A stretch of 64,000 nt of DNA from Saprospira sp. CCB-QB6 (GCF_028464065.1 NZ_CP116808.1:2621501-2685500), one strand, 5' to 3'; counted from the stretch's first letter, positions 1 to 9,467 are shown. Program-made: numbers and translations. Notes: generated by a model not told the origin, from the sequence alone.

Positions 1-381
1 GGCCGAGAGATCCAGAAAAACATTCAAAATATCAATCCTTCTCTGATGTTTGATCTGCGAAAATATCATAAGGCGGTTTGGGGCGAATTTGATGAGTTTC
101 GCAAGACCTTCATCTTTAATATGATGAAAAACAACATGGATCGAGGCATTGAAGAGGGCTTATATCGGCCTGATTTGAATGCGGATATTGTGAGTCGCTT
201 ATACATTGGAATGGTTGAGCTCTTTTTAGATGGGGAGCTTTTTCCGCCCGATAAGTTTTCGCGCTCTAGTATGCATCGGGCCATGATGGCTTATCATTTA
301 CACGGAATCGTTTCTGATAGAGGCAAAGCAAGCCTTAAAGACTACTTGAAACAACTAGAACAACTTTCTTCACCTTCTTAA
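1..381 (+). CDS. TetR/AcrR-type regulator, C-terminal part (5' truncated)
   Basis: The reading frame is open from the first base of the window, so the gene starts upstream and only about 126 C-terminal residues are visible. The DNA-binding N-terminal domain is missing. What remains is an all-helical ligand-binding and dimerisation domain with the pattern of TetR/AcrR regulators (acidic and aromatic helices, then a segment around GMVELFLDGELFPPDKFS). It ends 13 bases before a TolC gene and precedes a complete RND efflux operon in the same direction, the usual place for a local efflux repressor. The family call rests on helical pattern and context, because the helix-turn-helix cannot be seen. 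Confidence 0.72.
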   Translation, partial: GREIQKNIQNINPSLMFDLRKYHKAVWGEFDEFRKTFIFNMMKNNMDRGIEEGLYRPDLNADIVSRLYIGMVELFLDGELFPPDKFSRSSMHRAMMAYHLHGIVSDRGKASLKDYLKQLEQLSSPS

Positions 382-394
382 ATATAGAATTGAG

Positions 395-1792
395 ATGAAC
401 TTAAGTAAAGGGCTGTATAGCCTTGTTTTTCTCTTTATGGCGGGCTGGTCTTCGGCTCAATCTCCGGCTAGTTTCTCTTTAGAAGAAGCCATTGATTATG
501 CCATAGATAAAAGCTTAGAGCTGCAAACGGCAGAGCAGGATATTCTCTATGCAAAGCAACAAATCCGCGATACTCGTGCTATGGGCTTGCCGCAGTTGAG
601 TGGCAAAGTAGAATATAACTACAATGCTGACCTACCTGTACAGTATCTACCTGATTTTATTTCGCCTATTGTTGTGGGAACTTTAGAGGGCTATGGATAT
701 GTGCCCGCAGGAACTACAGCGAACTTGCCTGAGGGAGATCCTCAACCCGCTCAGTTTGGTATTGCCAATTCATTGACAGCGGGAGTTACGCTCAGCCAAC
801 TTATTTTTGACGGATCTTATTTTGTGGGCCTAAAAGCTGCTCGTTCTGTAGCAGAATTGAGTCGCAAGCAAAAAGCGGTTAGCGCTCATGAGATTCCCTA
901 CACAATTAAGCGCGCTTATTTGGCGGTGCTTTTGGCGGAGGAAAACCTAAGCGTTTTGGATAAAAACTTAGAGAACTTGCAGAAGATGCGGGATGAAACT
1001 CAAGCCTTTTTTCAAAGCGGTATGGTAGAGCAATTAGATGTAGATCGCCTAGATCTTAATCTGGCCAACTTGCAATCGGAACGAGACATGGTCGAGCGCC
1101 AAACGCAATTGGCCTATAATGTTCTCAAATTTCAGATGAATTACCCTCTTGATGAGTCTATTGCGCTTAAGGATGGACTAGAAAGCTTAATGCAGGTCCC
1201 TAGTCAAGATGATTTGGAAGGTCCCGCTTCTGCAGCTCAGCGCCCCGAACTAGAAGTTTTGCGTCTCAACCGCGATTTGATGGACCTTAACATGAAGCGT
1301 TATAAAGCAGGTTATTTGCCTAATTTGTCTGGCTTTATTTCGCATCAATATCAATTGCAGCGCAACAACCTTTTTGATAGTGATGAAGGGAAATTTAATC
1401 CCATTACAGTCATTGGTCTACAATTGAATGTGCCCATTTTTGATGGCTTTAAGAAGGATGCCAATATCCAGATGGCTAAAATTGATGCAACTAAAGTAGA
1501 TATCCAAATTAAGCAGTTTACCCTAGCCACGGAGCTAGAAATTCGCAATGCTAGAGCGACTTACCTCAATGCTTCTGAGCGCTTGGATAACCAAAAGAAA
1601 AACTTAGACCTAGCCGAACGCATTTTGGAAACTACCCGCATTAAGTATCGGGAGGGGATTGGCTCAAGTACCGAAATCAGCACGGCCGAGCAAGAGCTTT
1701 ACCGCACACAGGCCAATTATATGAATGCTATTTATGACCTAGTGATTGCCAAAACAGATTTGGACCAAGCCCTAGGAAATCCTTTGAAATAG
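395..1792 (+). CDS. TolC family outer membrane efflux protein
   Basis: A 465-residue outer membrane factor that would form the exit duct of a tripartite RND pump. Residues 1-21 are a signal peptide ending near WSSAQ. The rest shows two long alpha-helical coiled-coil halves separated by strand-forming segments, as in the OEP repeat of TolC: the first around residues 25-240 (FSLEEAIDYAIDKSLELQTA) and the second around 265-460 (AAQRPELEVLRLNRDLMDLN). Length is normal for the family. It lies between the TetR-type gene and the adaptor gene with short gaps (13 and 25 bases), so one operon is likely. The substrate cannot be inferred. Confidence 0.9.
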   Translation: MNLSKGLYSLVFLFMAGWSSAQSPASFSLEEAIDYAIDKSLELQTAEQDILYAKQQIRDTRAMGLPQLSGKVEYNYNADLPVQYLPDFISPIVVGTLEGYGYVPAGTTANLPEGDPQPAQFGIANSLTAGVTLSQLIFDGSYFVGLKAARSVAELSRKQKAVSAHEIPYTIKRAYLAVLLAEENLSVLDKNLENLQKMRDETQAFFQSGMVEQLDVDRLDLNLANLQSERDMVERQTQLAYNVLKFQMNYPLDESIALKDGLESLMQVPSQDDLEGPASAAQRPELEVLRLNRDLMDLNMKRYKAGYLPNLSGFISHQYQLQRNNLFDSDEGKFNPITVIGLQLNVPIFDGFKKDANIQMAKIDATKVDIQIKQFTLATELEIRNARATYLNASERLDNQKKNLDLAERILETTRIKYREGIGSSTEISTAEQELYRTQANYMNAIYDLVIAKTDLDQALGNPLK

Positions 1793-1817
1793 AACTTGTT
1801 TAAAATCAATATACAGC

Positions 1818-2990
1818 ATGAAAACGCTAAAATATAGTTTTGTGGCCCTTATGGCCCTCAGTTTGGCTGCCTGTGGCGGCGGAGGAACCAATGCAGAACA
1901 AATGAAAGATCCCTCCAAAATTCGCCAAGCGATTCAAACTAAAAAGGAAGCCATCAAAACCCTAGAAGGGGAATTGGCCCAATTGCAAAAACGCCTAGGC
2001 GAAGTAGATACCACCGCTCGTCCCGAGAAGTTTGTCGATATTACGACCCAAAGCGTACAGAAGAAAACCTTTTCACATTATGTAGAGGTACAGGGAAATA
2101 TCGCTACCGCTCAAGAGCCTGCTTTTGCTAGTTCTGAAACTGGTGGCCGCATCACGGAGCTTTTGGTCCGCGAAGATCAATATGTCAAAAAAGGCGATTT
2201 GGTGGCCAAAGTGGATGTAGAAAGCATTCGCAAAAGCCTAGAAGAACTCAAGGCTTCTTTGAAGTTGGCCCAAGACATGTACGATCGGCAGAAAAAACTC
2301 TGGGAACAGAAAATTGGCTCTGAAGTGCAGTTTCTTCAAGCCGAAAGCCAGGTAGAGCAACTCACCAAAAGTAAAGAACGCCTAGAATTTGAATTGAGCA
2401 AAACCAATGTATATGCCCCAATTTCGGGTTATGTGGAGCAGGTGATGCTCAAAGCTGGCGAATTTGCTGGTCCTGGCACGCCTATCATTCAGGTCCTCAA
2501 TACCAATGACCTAAAAGTCATTGCTCAGGTGCCCGAAAACCTTTTGGGTAAGGTGAAAGTAGGGGATAAGGTAGAGCTTTTCTTCCCCGCCCTAGGCGAA
2601 AGCCAAAGCGTGCGCGTGAATGAAGTGAGCCGAAGCATCAACTCGACCAACAGAACTTTTGCTATTGAAGCTGCTGTAGCGAGCCAAGGTGGTTTGGTTA
2701 AGCCCAACTTGATGGCCACAATCAAAATTAAGGATTTTGAGGCTGAGGATGTGGTTGTGGTAGACAACAACCTCATTTTGCAAGATGTAGATGGCAACAA
2801 CTATTTGATGTTGGCCCAAAATGGCCTAGCCAAAAAGCGCATCATTGAGTTAGGGCGCAGCTATCAAAATGAAACCATGCTCGAGTCGGGCTTGCAAGGC
2901 GATGAAACCCTAATCGTGAAAGGTGCCCGCCAAGCCATTGATGGCGATAAGGTGAAGGTCTTGAGCAAAGCGACTGCTCAAAAAAATTAA
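1818..2990 (+). CDS. RND efflux periplasmic adaptor (membrane fusion protein), lipoprotein
   Basis: A 390-residue adaptor linking an inner-membrane RND pump to the TolC-type channel. Residues 1-19 are a lipoprotein signal peptide with lipobox LAAC (Cys19), followed by GGGG. A charged coiled coil at about residues 30-65 precedes the usual HlyD/AcrA layout: a lipoyl-like half (SSETGGRITELLVREDQYVK), a helical hairpin, the second lipoyl half (VYAPISGYVEQVMLKAGEF) and beta-barrel plus membrane-proximal domains. No acidic surface-export signal follows Cys19, so a periplasm-facing lipoprotein is expected. The extra N-terminal coiled coil is a mild oddity. The pump gene follows after 342 bases filled by two repeats. 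Confidence 0.9.
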   Translation: MKTLKYSFVALMALSLAACGGGGTNAEQMKDPSKIRQAIQTKKEAIKTLEGELAQLQKRLGEVDTTARPEKFVDITTQSVQKKTFSHYVEVQGNIATAQEPAFASSETGGRITELLVREDQYVKKGDLVAKVDVESIRKSLEELKASLKLAQDMYDRQKKLWEQKIGSEVQFLQAESQVEQLTKSKERLEFELSKTNVYAPISGYVEQVMLKAGEFAGPGTPIIQVLNTNDLKVIAQVPENLLGKVKVGDKVELFFPALGESQSVRVNEVSRSINSTNRTFAIEAAVASQGGLVKPNLMATIKIKDFEAEDVVVVDNNLILQDVDGNNYLMLAQNGLAKKRIIELGRSYQNETMLESGLQGDETLIVKGARQAIDGDKVKVLSKATAQKN

Positions 2991-2994
2991 GTTG

Positions 2995-3120
2995 TTTTTT
3001 GGGGCTTGCCCGCCCATAGGGCGGGCCGGGCTGTGTCGCAGCTCGCAGGTCTGCTCGGCCCATCGGCGCTAAGGCGCCTCGGTCTGGCCCTTTGGGCCAC
3101 TGCTATCCATCCCTAAGCCG
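2995..3120 (+). repeat. Family E palindromic repeat, type A, forward (E1)
   Basis: First of 22 copies. I define family E as about 100-160 bp starting TTTTGGGGC and carrying GCTCGGCCC and GGTCTGGCC cores, separated by short variable palindromes. Type A starts GGGGCTGCCC or GGGGCTTGCCC, contains CGGGCTGTGTCGCAGCTCGC and ends ATCCCTCAGCC. Type B starts GGGGCCTCC, contains GCGCTACGTT and ends CATCGCTAGGCC. Variable modules in E1 are GCCCGCCC-ATA-GGGCGGGC and GGCGCTAAGGCGCC. A further hairpin (AAGCGGG-CTG-CGCCCGCTT type) follows to about 3146. No reading frame is convincing. Confidence 0.85.
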
Positions 3121-3167
3121 AAGCGGGCTGCGCCCGCTTCTCTAGGCGCAAGGAACAAGCGGGGGTT

Positions 3168-3293
3168 GGCCTAGCGATGTGGAGGGGTGGCCGAAGGCCA
3201 GACCGAAGCCGCTTTTGGCGGCTGAAGGGCCGAGCGAATAGCGAGCCCCGCAACGTAGCGCAGCAAGCGCAGCGCAGCTGAGGCCCCAAAAAA
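3168..3293 (-). repeat. Family E palindromic repeat, type B, reverse (E2)
   Basis: Reverse copy starting GGCCTAGCGATG and ending GAGGCCCCAAAAAA. Together with E1 it fills the gap between adaptor and pump genes. Its cores (GGCCAGACC, GGGCCGAGC) are complementary to the E1 cores (GGTCTGGCC, GCTCGGCCC), so a transcript crossing the gap could form a long hairpin. The variable module here is AGCCGC-TTTT-GGCGGCT. Confidence 0.85.
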
Positions 3294-3332
3294 TAAACAT
3301 CACTTCAATCAAAGCAATCAGAAAAAAACGAT

Positions 3333-6300
3333 ATGAGCCAAGAAAAAAAGAAACTCTACCGGAGTTTTGGGCCAACCAATTTTGCTGTAGATAATGCCAT
3401 TAGTATGTTCTTGCTAACGGGAATTATTCTACTTTTTGGAGCACAATCTTATTTGACCATGCCCAAAGAGGCCTTTCCAGAGATTGTGATTCCCACTATT
3501 TTTGTGGGAACGACCTACTCGGGAAACTCTGCCGAGGATATGGAGAAATTGGTGACCATTCCGCTAGAAAAGGAAATCGGGTCGATTTCTGGGATCAAGT
3601 CATTAGAAGCGACTTCGATTCAGGATTTCTCGAACATCATTGTAGAATTTAATACCAATGTAGATGTAGACAAGGCCCTTCGGGAGGTCAAGGATGCCGT
3701 AGATAAGGTAAAAGGAGATGCTGATTTTCCGCAAGATTTGACCTCTGGGCCAGATGTAGAAGAAATCAACTTCTCGGAGTTTCCCATCTTAACGGTGAAT
3801 ATTTCGGGTCGTTATACCGAAGATGAGCTCCGTCAATATGGGGAGTATTTACAAGATGAAATTGAGAAATTGTCTGAAATTTCTGAGGTAAATCTCAAGG
3901 GAACCTCGGACAAGGAGGTCAAAATTGATGTGGATTGGTTTAAGATGCAAAGCCGAAAACTCAGCTTTAATGATATTGCCAATGCAATCAGTGCAGAAAA
4001 CCTCACGCTTTCTGCTGGGGATTTCAAGGCCGAGGGGTTTAATCGCTCGGTTCGGGTAGTTGGAGAGTTTAAGGATGTGAAAGAGATGGAGAACATTATT
4101 ATCCGCTCTGAAAATCAAAATCCTGTATTCCTCAAGGATATTGCTACGGTGAGAATGGGTTTTGAAGACCCTACTTCTATTGCTCGTAGTGACCAATTGC
4201 AAGTAGTGTCTTTGGATGTAATCAAGCGTTCTGGAGAAAACCTTTTGGATGCTTCTGATAAGATCAAAGAATTGGTGGAAAAGGCACAAGCTAGACGTTT
4301 CCCCTCTGATCTTAAGGTTCAAATCTTTAATGACCAGTCAGTAGATACGCGCAATCAGGTATCGAATCTACAGAACAGTATCATTTCGGGGATTATCCTT
4401 GTTGTTTTGGTGCTTTTGTTCTTCCTTGGTTTGCGCAATGCCTTGTTTGTAGGACTTGCCATTCCGATGTCGATGTTCCTTGGTATTTTGATTTTGAACC
4501 TCATGGGCGTAACGCTCAATATGATTGTTCTCTTCTCGCTCATTTTGGCCCTAGGGATGTTGGTGGACAACTCTATTGTAGTGGTAGAGAATGTTTTCCG
4601 ATACGTTCAAGAGGGCTATAGCCTCAAAGATGCCTCTAAAAAGGCAGCGGGAGAGGTAGCCATGCCGATTATCTCTTCTACTGCGACAACCTTGGCGGCC
4701 TTCTTTCCCCTTCTATTTTGGCCTGGCCTAATGGGAGAATTTATGGGGTACTTGCCATTGACCCTCATTATTGTGTTGATTTCTTCTCTCTTTGTCGCCT
4801 TGGTCCTTACGCCTGTATTTACAGCGGTATTGATGACCAAAGAGAAAACGCCTGAAGAAGTAGAGGCAGAAAAAGGGAAAAAACTCATCAACAACCTAAT
4901 TTGGATTGGCATTTTGGCGGCAATTACTGTTGGCGGCTGGGTTTCTGGTACCGATTGGGTGCGCAACCTCTTTGGTATGGCGACCATCTTGACGGCTATG
5001 AATGTCTTTTTGTTTGCTCCAGGTGCTGTCTTTTTCCAAGATAAGTTCTTGCCCATACTTGAAGCGATCTATGACCGCTTCATCAGCTTTGCCCTCAAAG
5101 GGATTATGCCTTATGTCATGTTTTTGGGGGTTATTGCCCTACTCTTTTTGTCAGTGATTCTCATGGGGGTTTTCCCGCCCAAAGTAGAGTTCTTTCCCGC
5201 AGCAGAACCCAAATACGTTAACGTATTTGTCGATCTGCCCATTGGAAGTAGTATTGAGGCCACCAACGAATTGATGAAGGAAATTGAAGGGAAGGTAGAA
5301 GCTGTCGTTCGTCCCTACAATGAAAAAGGGGTAATTGAAGCTGTACTTTCTCAAATTGGAGAAAATACTTCGGACCCTTCTGGTCCCCCCGAACCTGGAG
5401 CAACGCCCAACAAGGCTCGTCTAACGGTTTCTTTTGTTCCAGCCGATGAACGCCAAGGCGTATCGACCACTAAGATTATGGAGGAAATCCGCCAATCGGT
5501 CCAAGGCTATGCTGGGGTAGAAATTGTAGTTGACCGCAACCAAGAAGGTCCTCCCACAGGTAAGCCGATTAACCTAGAGATTTCTGGAGATGATGTAGAA
5601 ATGAGAGAGTTGTCGCAGGTAGCCAATACGGTCCTCAATAAGCTTCGCAATGCCAACGTACCTGGTGTTGAAGAGCTCAAGATGAACGTTAAAGCTAATG
5701 TACAACAAGACCTTATTCAAGTAGACCGAGAAGCTGCTCGTCGCTATGGACTATCTACTTATGATATCGCCATGACGATTCGTACTTCGCTCTATGGCCG
5801 TGAGGTCTCTAAGTTTAAAGAAGGGGAAGATGAATACCCCATCATGCTCCGCTTTAGCGAGGAATACCGCAAAAGCCAAGAGGCTTTGATGAACCAAAAT
5901 GTGACTTTCCGCAATATGGACGCGGGTGGACAAGTAGTCCAAATTCCCATCTCTTCTGTGGCGAAAAAGGTGCCTAGCACTACCTATAATGCCGTGAAAC
6001 GAGAAGATGAAAAACGGACCATTACCATCTACTCTAATGTATTGGAAGGCTATAATGCCAACGAAGTCGTACAGCAACTCCAATATTTGATGGAGGATTA
6101 CGAATTGCCCGAAGGCTACGACTTTAAGTTTACAGGAGAACAAGAAGAACAGGCCGCCGCTATGGAGTTCCTTAGCTCTGCCTTTACGATTGCCATTTTG
6201 GCCATCTTCCTCATCCTCGTGTCGCAGTTTAACTCCCTCAGTAAGCCCTTTATCATTATCCTTTCGGTCTTCTTTAGTACCATTGGGGTGCTCTTGGGCT

Positions 6301-6779
6301 ATATTATGACGGGCATGGATCTAGTTGTGATTATGACTGGTATTGGAATTATCTCTTTGGCTGGGGTAGTTGTAAACAACGCTATTGTACTCATTGACTA
6401 TACCGACTTCCTACAGAAAAGGCGGAAGGAGGAAACTGGCCAAGACCAACTCTCTGATGAAGATATCAAGTCCTCTATCATTGAAGGAGGAAAAACCCGC
6501 TTGCGTCCCGTTCTCCTCACGGCAATTACTACAGTTTTGGGGCTTATCCCGTTAGCAGTTGGCTTTAACTTCGACTTCTACGGCCTGATTACAGAGCTCA
6601 ATCCCAATATCTATTGGGGGGGCGATAACGCCGCTTTCTGGGGCGCCATGTCTTGGACCGTGGTCTATGGTCTAATCTTCGCTACTTTCCTCACCCTAGT
6701 CATTGTCCCTGTAATGTACTGGCTAATGTATAAACTCAACAGTCTATTTTCTGGTCTCTTTGGTTCCAAAAAAGACTAA
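3333..6779 (+). CDS. RND family efflux pump, inner-membrane permease
   Basis: A 1,148-residue AcrB/HAE1-type proton-driven transporter: the inner-membrane engine of the tripartite pump formed with the two preceding products. A first membrane helix lies near residues 18-40 (ISMFLLTGIILLFGAQSYL). A porter domain follows, then helices from about residue 345 containing GMLVDNSIVVVENVF, where the Asp belongs to the conserved proton-relay motif of TM4. The second porter domain and a second helix bundle (from about 950, with GVVVNNAIVLIDY) complete the duplicated layout. An extra hydrophobic pair around 515-565 lengthens the first bundle. It is separated from the adaptor by E1 and E2 and followed by a terminator. 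Confidence 0.93.
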   Translation: MSQEKKKLYRSFGPTNFAVDNAISMFLLTGIILLFGAQSYLTMPKEAFPEIVIPTIFVGTTYSGNSAEDMEKLVTIPLEKEIGSISGIKSLEATSIQDFSNIIVEFNTNVDVDKALREVKDAVDKVKGDADFPQDLTSGPDVEEINFSEFPILTVNISGRYTEDELRQYGEYLQDEIEKLSEISEVNLKGTSDKEVKIDVDWFKMQSRKLSFNDIANAISAENLTLSAGDFKAEGFNRSVRVVGEFKDVKEMENIIIRSENQNPVFLKDIATVRMGFEDPTSIARSDQLQVVSLDVIKRSGENLLDASDKIKELVEKAQARRFPSDLKVQIFNDQSVDTRNQVSNLQNSIISGIILVVLVLLFFLGLRNALFVGLAIPMSMFLGILILNLMGVTLNMIVLFSLILALGMLVDNSIVVVENVFRYVQEGYSLKDASKKAAGEVAMPIISSTATTLAAFFPLLFWPGLMGEFMGYLPLTLIIVLISSLFVALVLTPVFTAVLMTKEKTPEEVEAEKGKKLINNLIWIGILAAITVGGWVSGTDWVRNLFGMATILTAMNVFLFAPGAVFFQDKFLPILEAIYDRFISFALKGIMPYVMFLGVIALLFLSVILMGVFPPKVEFFPAAEPKYVNVFVDLPIGSSIEATNELMKEIEGKVEAVVRPYNEKGVIEAVLSQIGENTSDPSGPPEPGATPNKARLTVSFVPADERQGVSTTKIMEEIRQSVQGYAGVEIVVDRNQEGPPTGKPINLEISGDDVEMRELSQVANTVLNKLRNANVPGVEELKMNVKANVQQDLIQVDREAARRYGLSTYDIAMTIRTSLYGREVSKFKEGEDEYPIMLRFSEEYRKSQEALMNQNVTFRNMDAGGQVVQIPISSVAKKVPSTTYNAVKREDEKRTITIYSNVLEGYNANEVVQQLQYLMEDYELPEGYDFKFTGEQEEQAAAMEFLSSAFTIAILAIFLILVSQFNSLSKPFIIILSVFFSTIGVLLGYIMTGMDLVVIMTGIGIISLAGVVVNNAIVLIDYTDFLQKRRKEETGQDQLSDEDIKSSIIEGGKTRLRPVLLTAITTVLGLIPLAVGFNFDFYGLITELNPNIYWGGDNAAFWGAMSWTVVYGLIFATFLTLVIVPVMYWLMYKLNSLFSGLFGSKKD

Positions 6780-6809
6780 TCCTAGGCTTTGATCAAGCTT
6801 ATTTCTAGG

Positions 6810-6836
6810 TCTCTACTTCGGTAGGGGTGTTTTTTT
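6810..6836 (+). terminator. Intrinsic terminator after the RND operon
   Basis: CTCTAC / GTAGGG stem (one G-T pair) closed by a TTCG tetraloop and followed by a run of T. It lies about 30 bases after the pump stop codon and runs straight into repeat E3. Confidence 0.7.
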
Positions 6837-6837
6837 G

Positions 6838-6955
6838 TTTTTGGGGCCTCCCGCCTGCGGCGGGCGCTACGTTTCGGGGCTCGCTATTCGCTCGGCCCTG
6901 CGGCGGCTTCGCCGCCTTGGTCTGGCCTACGGCCACCCCTCCACATCGCTAGGCC
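6838..6955 (+). repeat. Family E repeat, type B, forward (E3)
   Basis: Starts TTTTTGGGGCCTCC and ends CATCGCTAGGCC. Variable modules are CCCGCC-TGC-GGCGGG and GGCGGCTTCGCCGCC. It lies between the converging RND operon and meaB, directly after the RND terminator. Confidence 0.85.
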
Positions 6956-6972
6956 GGCCGGCTTCCATAGGC

Positions 6973-8076
6973 TTAATCTTCTTTTTGGACCAATTTGAGT
7001 AATTCTCTAGCGGCGCGGAAAGAAGAGGTTTGTCCCCCACGGACAGCGGCTTGCCAGCCAGGCCATTGGGCTTGCACCTTGGGATGTTCGTAAAAGTGGC
7101 GGAGGAGTTCTTGTTCAATACTTTGGCGCATCCAGTATTCGGCTTGTTCGGCCCTTCTTTGTTTCCAGTAAGTATTTTCTTGAGTGAGTAGGCAATAGTC
7201 TTGAATTTGCTCCCAGATGTTTTCTAGTCCTTCGGCATGTAGGCCAGAAGCTAGGCTTACCTTGGGGGTCCAGCCTGACTTTTGGGCGGGAAAAAGGTGT
7301 AGAGCGTTGCGGTATTGTTGTTTGCTTCTTTTGGCGGCTTGCAGGGCTTCGCCATCGGCCTTATTGACCAGAAGAAGGTCCGCCATTTCGACCACCCCTC
7401 TTTTGATGCCTTGTAGTTCATCGCCGGCATTGGGGAGTAATAAAAGCATAAAGAAATCGACCATAGAGTGCACGGCCAGTTCGGATTGGCCCACCCCGAC
7501 GGTTTCGACAATAATGGGAGAAAAGCCTGCGGTTTCGCATAAGAAAATAGCTTCTCTAGTTTTTCGGGCCACGCCGCCAAGGGCATCGCCAGCGGGGGAG
7601 GGGCGGACAAAAGCTTGGGGGTGGCTAGACAAAGTTTGCATCCTTGTTTTATCGCCGAGGATGCTGCCGCCGGTGCGTTGGCTACTGGGGTCGATGGCTA
7701 AGACGGCGGGGCGAAAACCTTTTTGGATAAGCATTTGGCCAAAGGATTCGATAAACGTACTTTTGCCCACGCCGGGGGAGCCTGTAATACCGAGGCGGAG
7801 GCTCGACTTATTTTGTTGGAGGCAAGCTTCGATAAGTTGGTCAGCTTTGAGGCGGTCAGTGGGCTTTTGGCTTTCGACTAGGGTAATAGCTTGGCTGAGT
7901 AAAAGGCGATCTTGGGCTAGAATTCCTTGTAGTAATTCTTCCACAGAGGGTTTTCGTCTTTTGAAGCGGGCCAATTGTTTTTTCTTGAAAGTTGGGGTTT
8001 CTGTTATTCCTTTGGCGATATGCAGGGCTGATTTTTTATCTTTATTATTTTCCATCTCTATTAGATTTAGGGTCAA
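6973..8076 (-). CDS. meaB: Methylmalonyl-CoA mutase-associated GTPase MeaB
   Basis: A G3E-family P-loop GTPase that protects and reloads adenosylcobalamin-dependent methylmalonyl-CoA mutase. The sequence has a Walker A motif GSPGVGKST at residues 99-107, the switch-region pattern VETVGVGQSE, and the guanine-specificity motif NKADG preceded by VEMADLLLV. The C-terminal helical part fits the ArgK/MeaB dimerisation arm. The length as given is 367 residues. An internal Met eight codons in (start near 8055) gives a more typical N-terminus and is a good alternative start. The mutase genes are not in this window. A long opposite-strand frame over this gene is only its shadow. Confidence 0.93.
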   Translation of the reverse strand: MTLNLIEMENNKDKKSALHIAKGITETPTFKKKQLARFKRRKPSVEELLQGILAQDRLLLSQAITLVESQKPTDRLKADQLIEACLQQNKSSLRLGITGSPGVGKSTFIESFGQMLIQKGFRPAVLAIDPSSQRTGGSILGDKTRMQTLSSHPQAFVRPSPAGDALGGVARKTREAIFLCETAGFSPIIVETVGVGQSELAVHSMVDFFMLLLLPNAGDELQGIKRGVVEMADLLLVNKADGEALQAAKRSKQQYRNALHLFPAQKSGWTPKVSLASGLHAEGLENIWEQIQDYCLLTQENTYWKQRRAEQAEYWMRQSIEQELLRHFYEHPKVQAQWPGWQAAVRGGQTSSFRAARELLKLVQKED

Positions 8077-8114
8077 TCTTTTGCAAATTGGGTATTAGAA
8101 GGAGCGAAGCGACT

Positions 8115-8232
8115 GGCCTAGCGATGTGCAGCAGTGGCCGTAGGCCAGACCAAAGCGCTTTAGCGCTGCAGGGCCGAGCGAATAGCGAGCTGCGCAACGT
8201 AGCGCCGCAGCTTTGCTGCGGAGGCCCCAAAA
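8115..8232 (-). repeat. Family E repeat, reverse, type B ends (E4)
   Basis: Starts TGGCCTAGCGATGTG and ends GAGGCCCCAAAA, immediately before the first YD-like gene. Variable modules are AGCGC-TTTA-GCGCT and CCGCAGC-TTT-GCTGCGG. The centre GCGAGCTGCGCAACGTAGCG is type B with a GCTGCGC step instead of GCCCC. Confidence 0.85.
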
Positions 8233-8246
8233 TAGTAAACAAAAAT

Positions 8247-9467
8247 ATGAAGAACTACCTACATTTAGTCCTCCTTTTGTGTCCATTTATACTTTTTGGG
8301 CAGGGCTATCAAGAATTGCGAGTAGAGCAATATCAGTATGATCAGGAGGGGGATAGTATTCCCTTGAAAAAGCAGATTTGGCGTTATGGAGAGGCTGGGG
8401 AGCTTATTGGGCAGGAGGAATATGAATATCGGAAACAGCCAGCGGGCAGTTTAAAATCTTCTTTTTTGTATCAGTATGATGCGGAGGAAAAGCTTGGGGT
8501 GCAGCAGAAGTTGACCTATTCGCCTAAGGGGGGGCAGCCTGAGGCGCAGCAATTTAAGACCTATTATGTAGAATATGGGCAGGAAGAGCAATTGCGGAGC
8601 AAGCAACTTTATTTTGATAAGCGGGGGGAATTGCAGCGAGAGGATACCTTGACCTATAATAAAAAGGGGCAATTAGTGGTGGAAGAGACCTATGATTATC
8701 GGGGGAGCACCTCGCATCGGTCAAAGCGTTGGAAATACAACAAAAAGGGAAAGGTAAAGCGGCAGAATCATTATGTACATTGGAGCACGGTAAAGCGGGG
8801 GGGGAAAGTAGTGTATAAAAAAGAGCGGAGAGAGTGGTATAAATATCGTTATAATCGGAAGGGAGCGCCAAAGGTAATGAAGGGAAAGAGTGGTAGTCGG
8901 CGTTACAAAACGGTTTGGAAATATGATAGAGAGGGGCAGCTCAGCTTTTATCAATCGCATATATGCAAGCGTTTTCGGAACAGCCCCAAGCCCAAGAAAA
9001 AGGGGGAAGAGGAGAAGAAAGAGAAGAAGCAGCCCAAGTATCGTTATGTAAGTGAGTGTCATACGAAGAAGTATGAGAAGGGGCAGTTAGTTTTGGAAGT
9101 AGAGTATGATCATGGGAAGGTAAAAGAGCGGACAGAGGTCAGTTATACTTCGGATAGTTTAAAGCAGCAATTGCGTTATTGGGTAGCGGGCAAGCTCAAG
9201 CGGGAAGAAAAATACTATTATAATGATGGGGGGAAGTTAAAGAAGCAGGAAAACTATTATTACAATAGTTTGGGCCTATTGAATTATCGCCTAGATATTT
9301 ATTATAATAGCAAGGAACAAATTTTGCGAGAGGAGCAGTGGGTCCGAGTGCAAAAAGTGAGAGAATTGCAGCATCAGTATGATGAGCAGGGCCGTCAGCA
9401 AACAACTACATTAATGGTAGAGGATGGGCGGAAATTTGAGAAAACCTATTATTTTTATAGGGATTAA
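8247..9467 (+). CDS. Exported YD-like repeat protein, cluster member 1
   Basis: Function unknown. The chosen Met (MKNYLHLVLLLCPFILFGQ) starts a clear signal peptide; the longer frame upstream of it is repeat E4 translated. The mature part (about 388 residues) is made almost wholly of short degenerate units such as YDAEEKL, YDREGQLSFY and YDEQGRQQTT, that is Y-(D/N)-x-x-G-x-L followed by a polar strand. This is the look of RHS/YD-like or MORN-variant beta-strand repeats. A very basic stretch lies near residues 245-270. There is no membrane helix beyond the signal peptide and no T9SS sorting domain, so a periplasmic or secreted protein is inferred. Four paralogues follow in tandem. Confidence 0.75.
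   Translation: MKNYLHLVLLLCPFILFGQGYQELRVEQYQYDQEGDSIPLKKQIWRYGEAGELIGQEEYEYRKQPAGSLKSSFLYQYDAEEKLGVQQKLTYSPKGGQPEAQQFKTYYVEYGQEEQLRSKQLYFDKRGELQREDTLTYNKKGQLVVEETYDYRGSTSHRSKRWKYNKKGKVKRQNHYVHWSTVKRGGKVVYKKERREWYKYRYNRKGAPKVMKGKSGSRRYKTVWKYDREGQLSFYQSHICKRFRNSPKPKKKGEEEKKEKKQPKYRYVSECHTKKYEKGQLVLEVEYDHGKVKERTEVSYTSDSLKQQLRYWVAGKLKREEKYYYNDGGKLKKQENYYYNSLGLLNYRLDIYYNSKEQILREEQWVRVQKVRELQHQYDEQGRQQTTTLMVEDGRKFEKTYYFYRD

Noticed and set aside
7217-8098. 293-codon frame opposite meaB
   Set aside because: Antisense to a gene with complete GTPase motifs. The translation is low-complexity Ser/Arg/Pro sequence with no domain.
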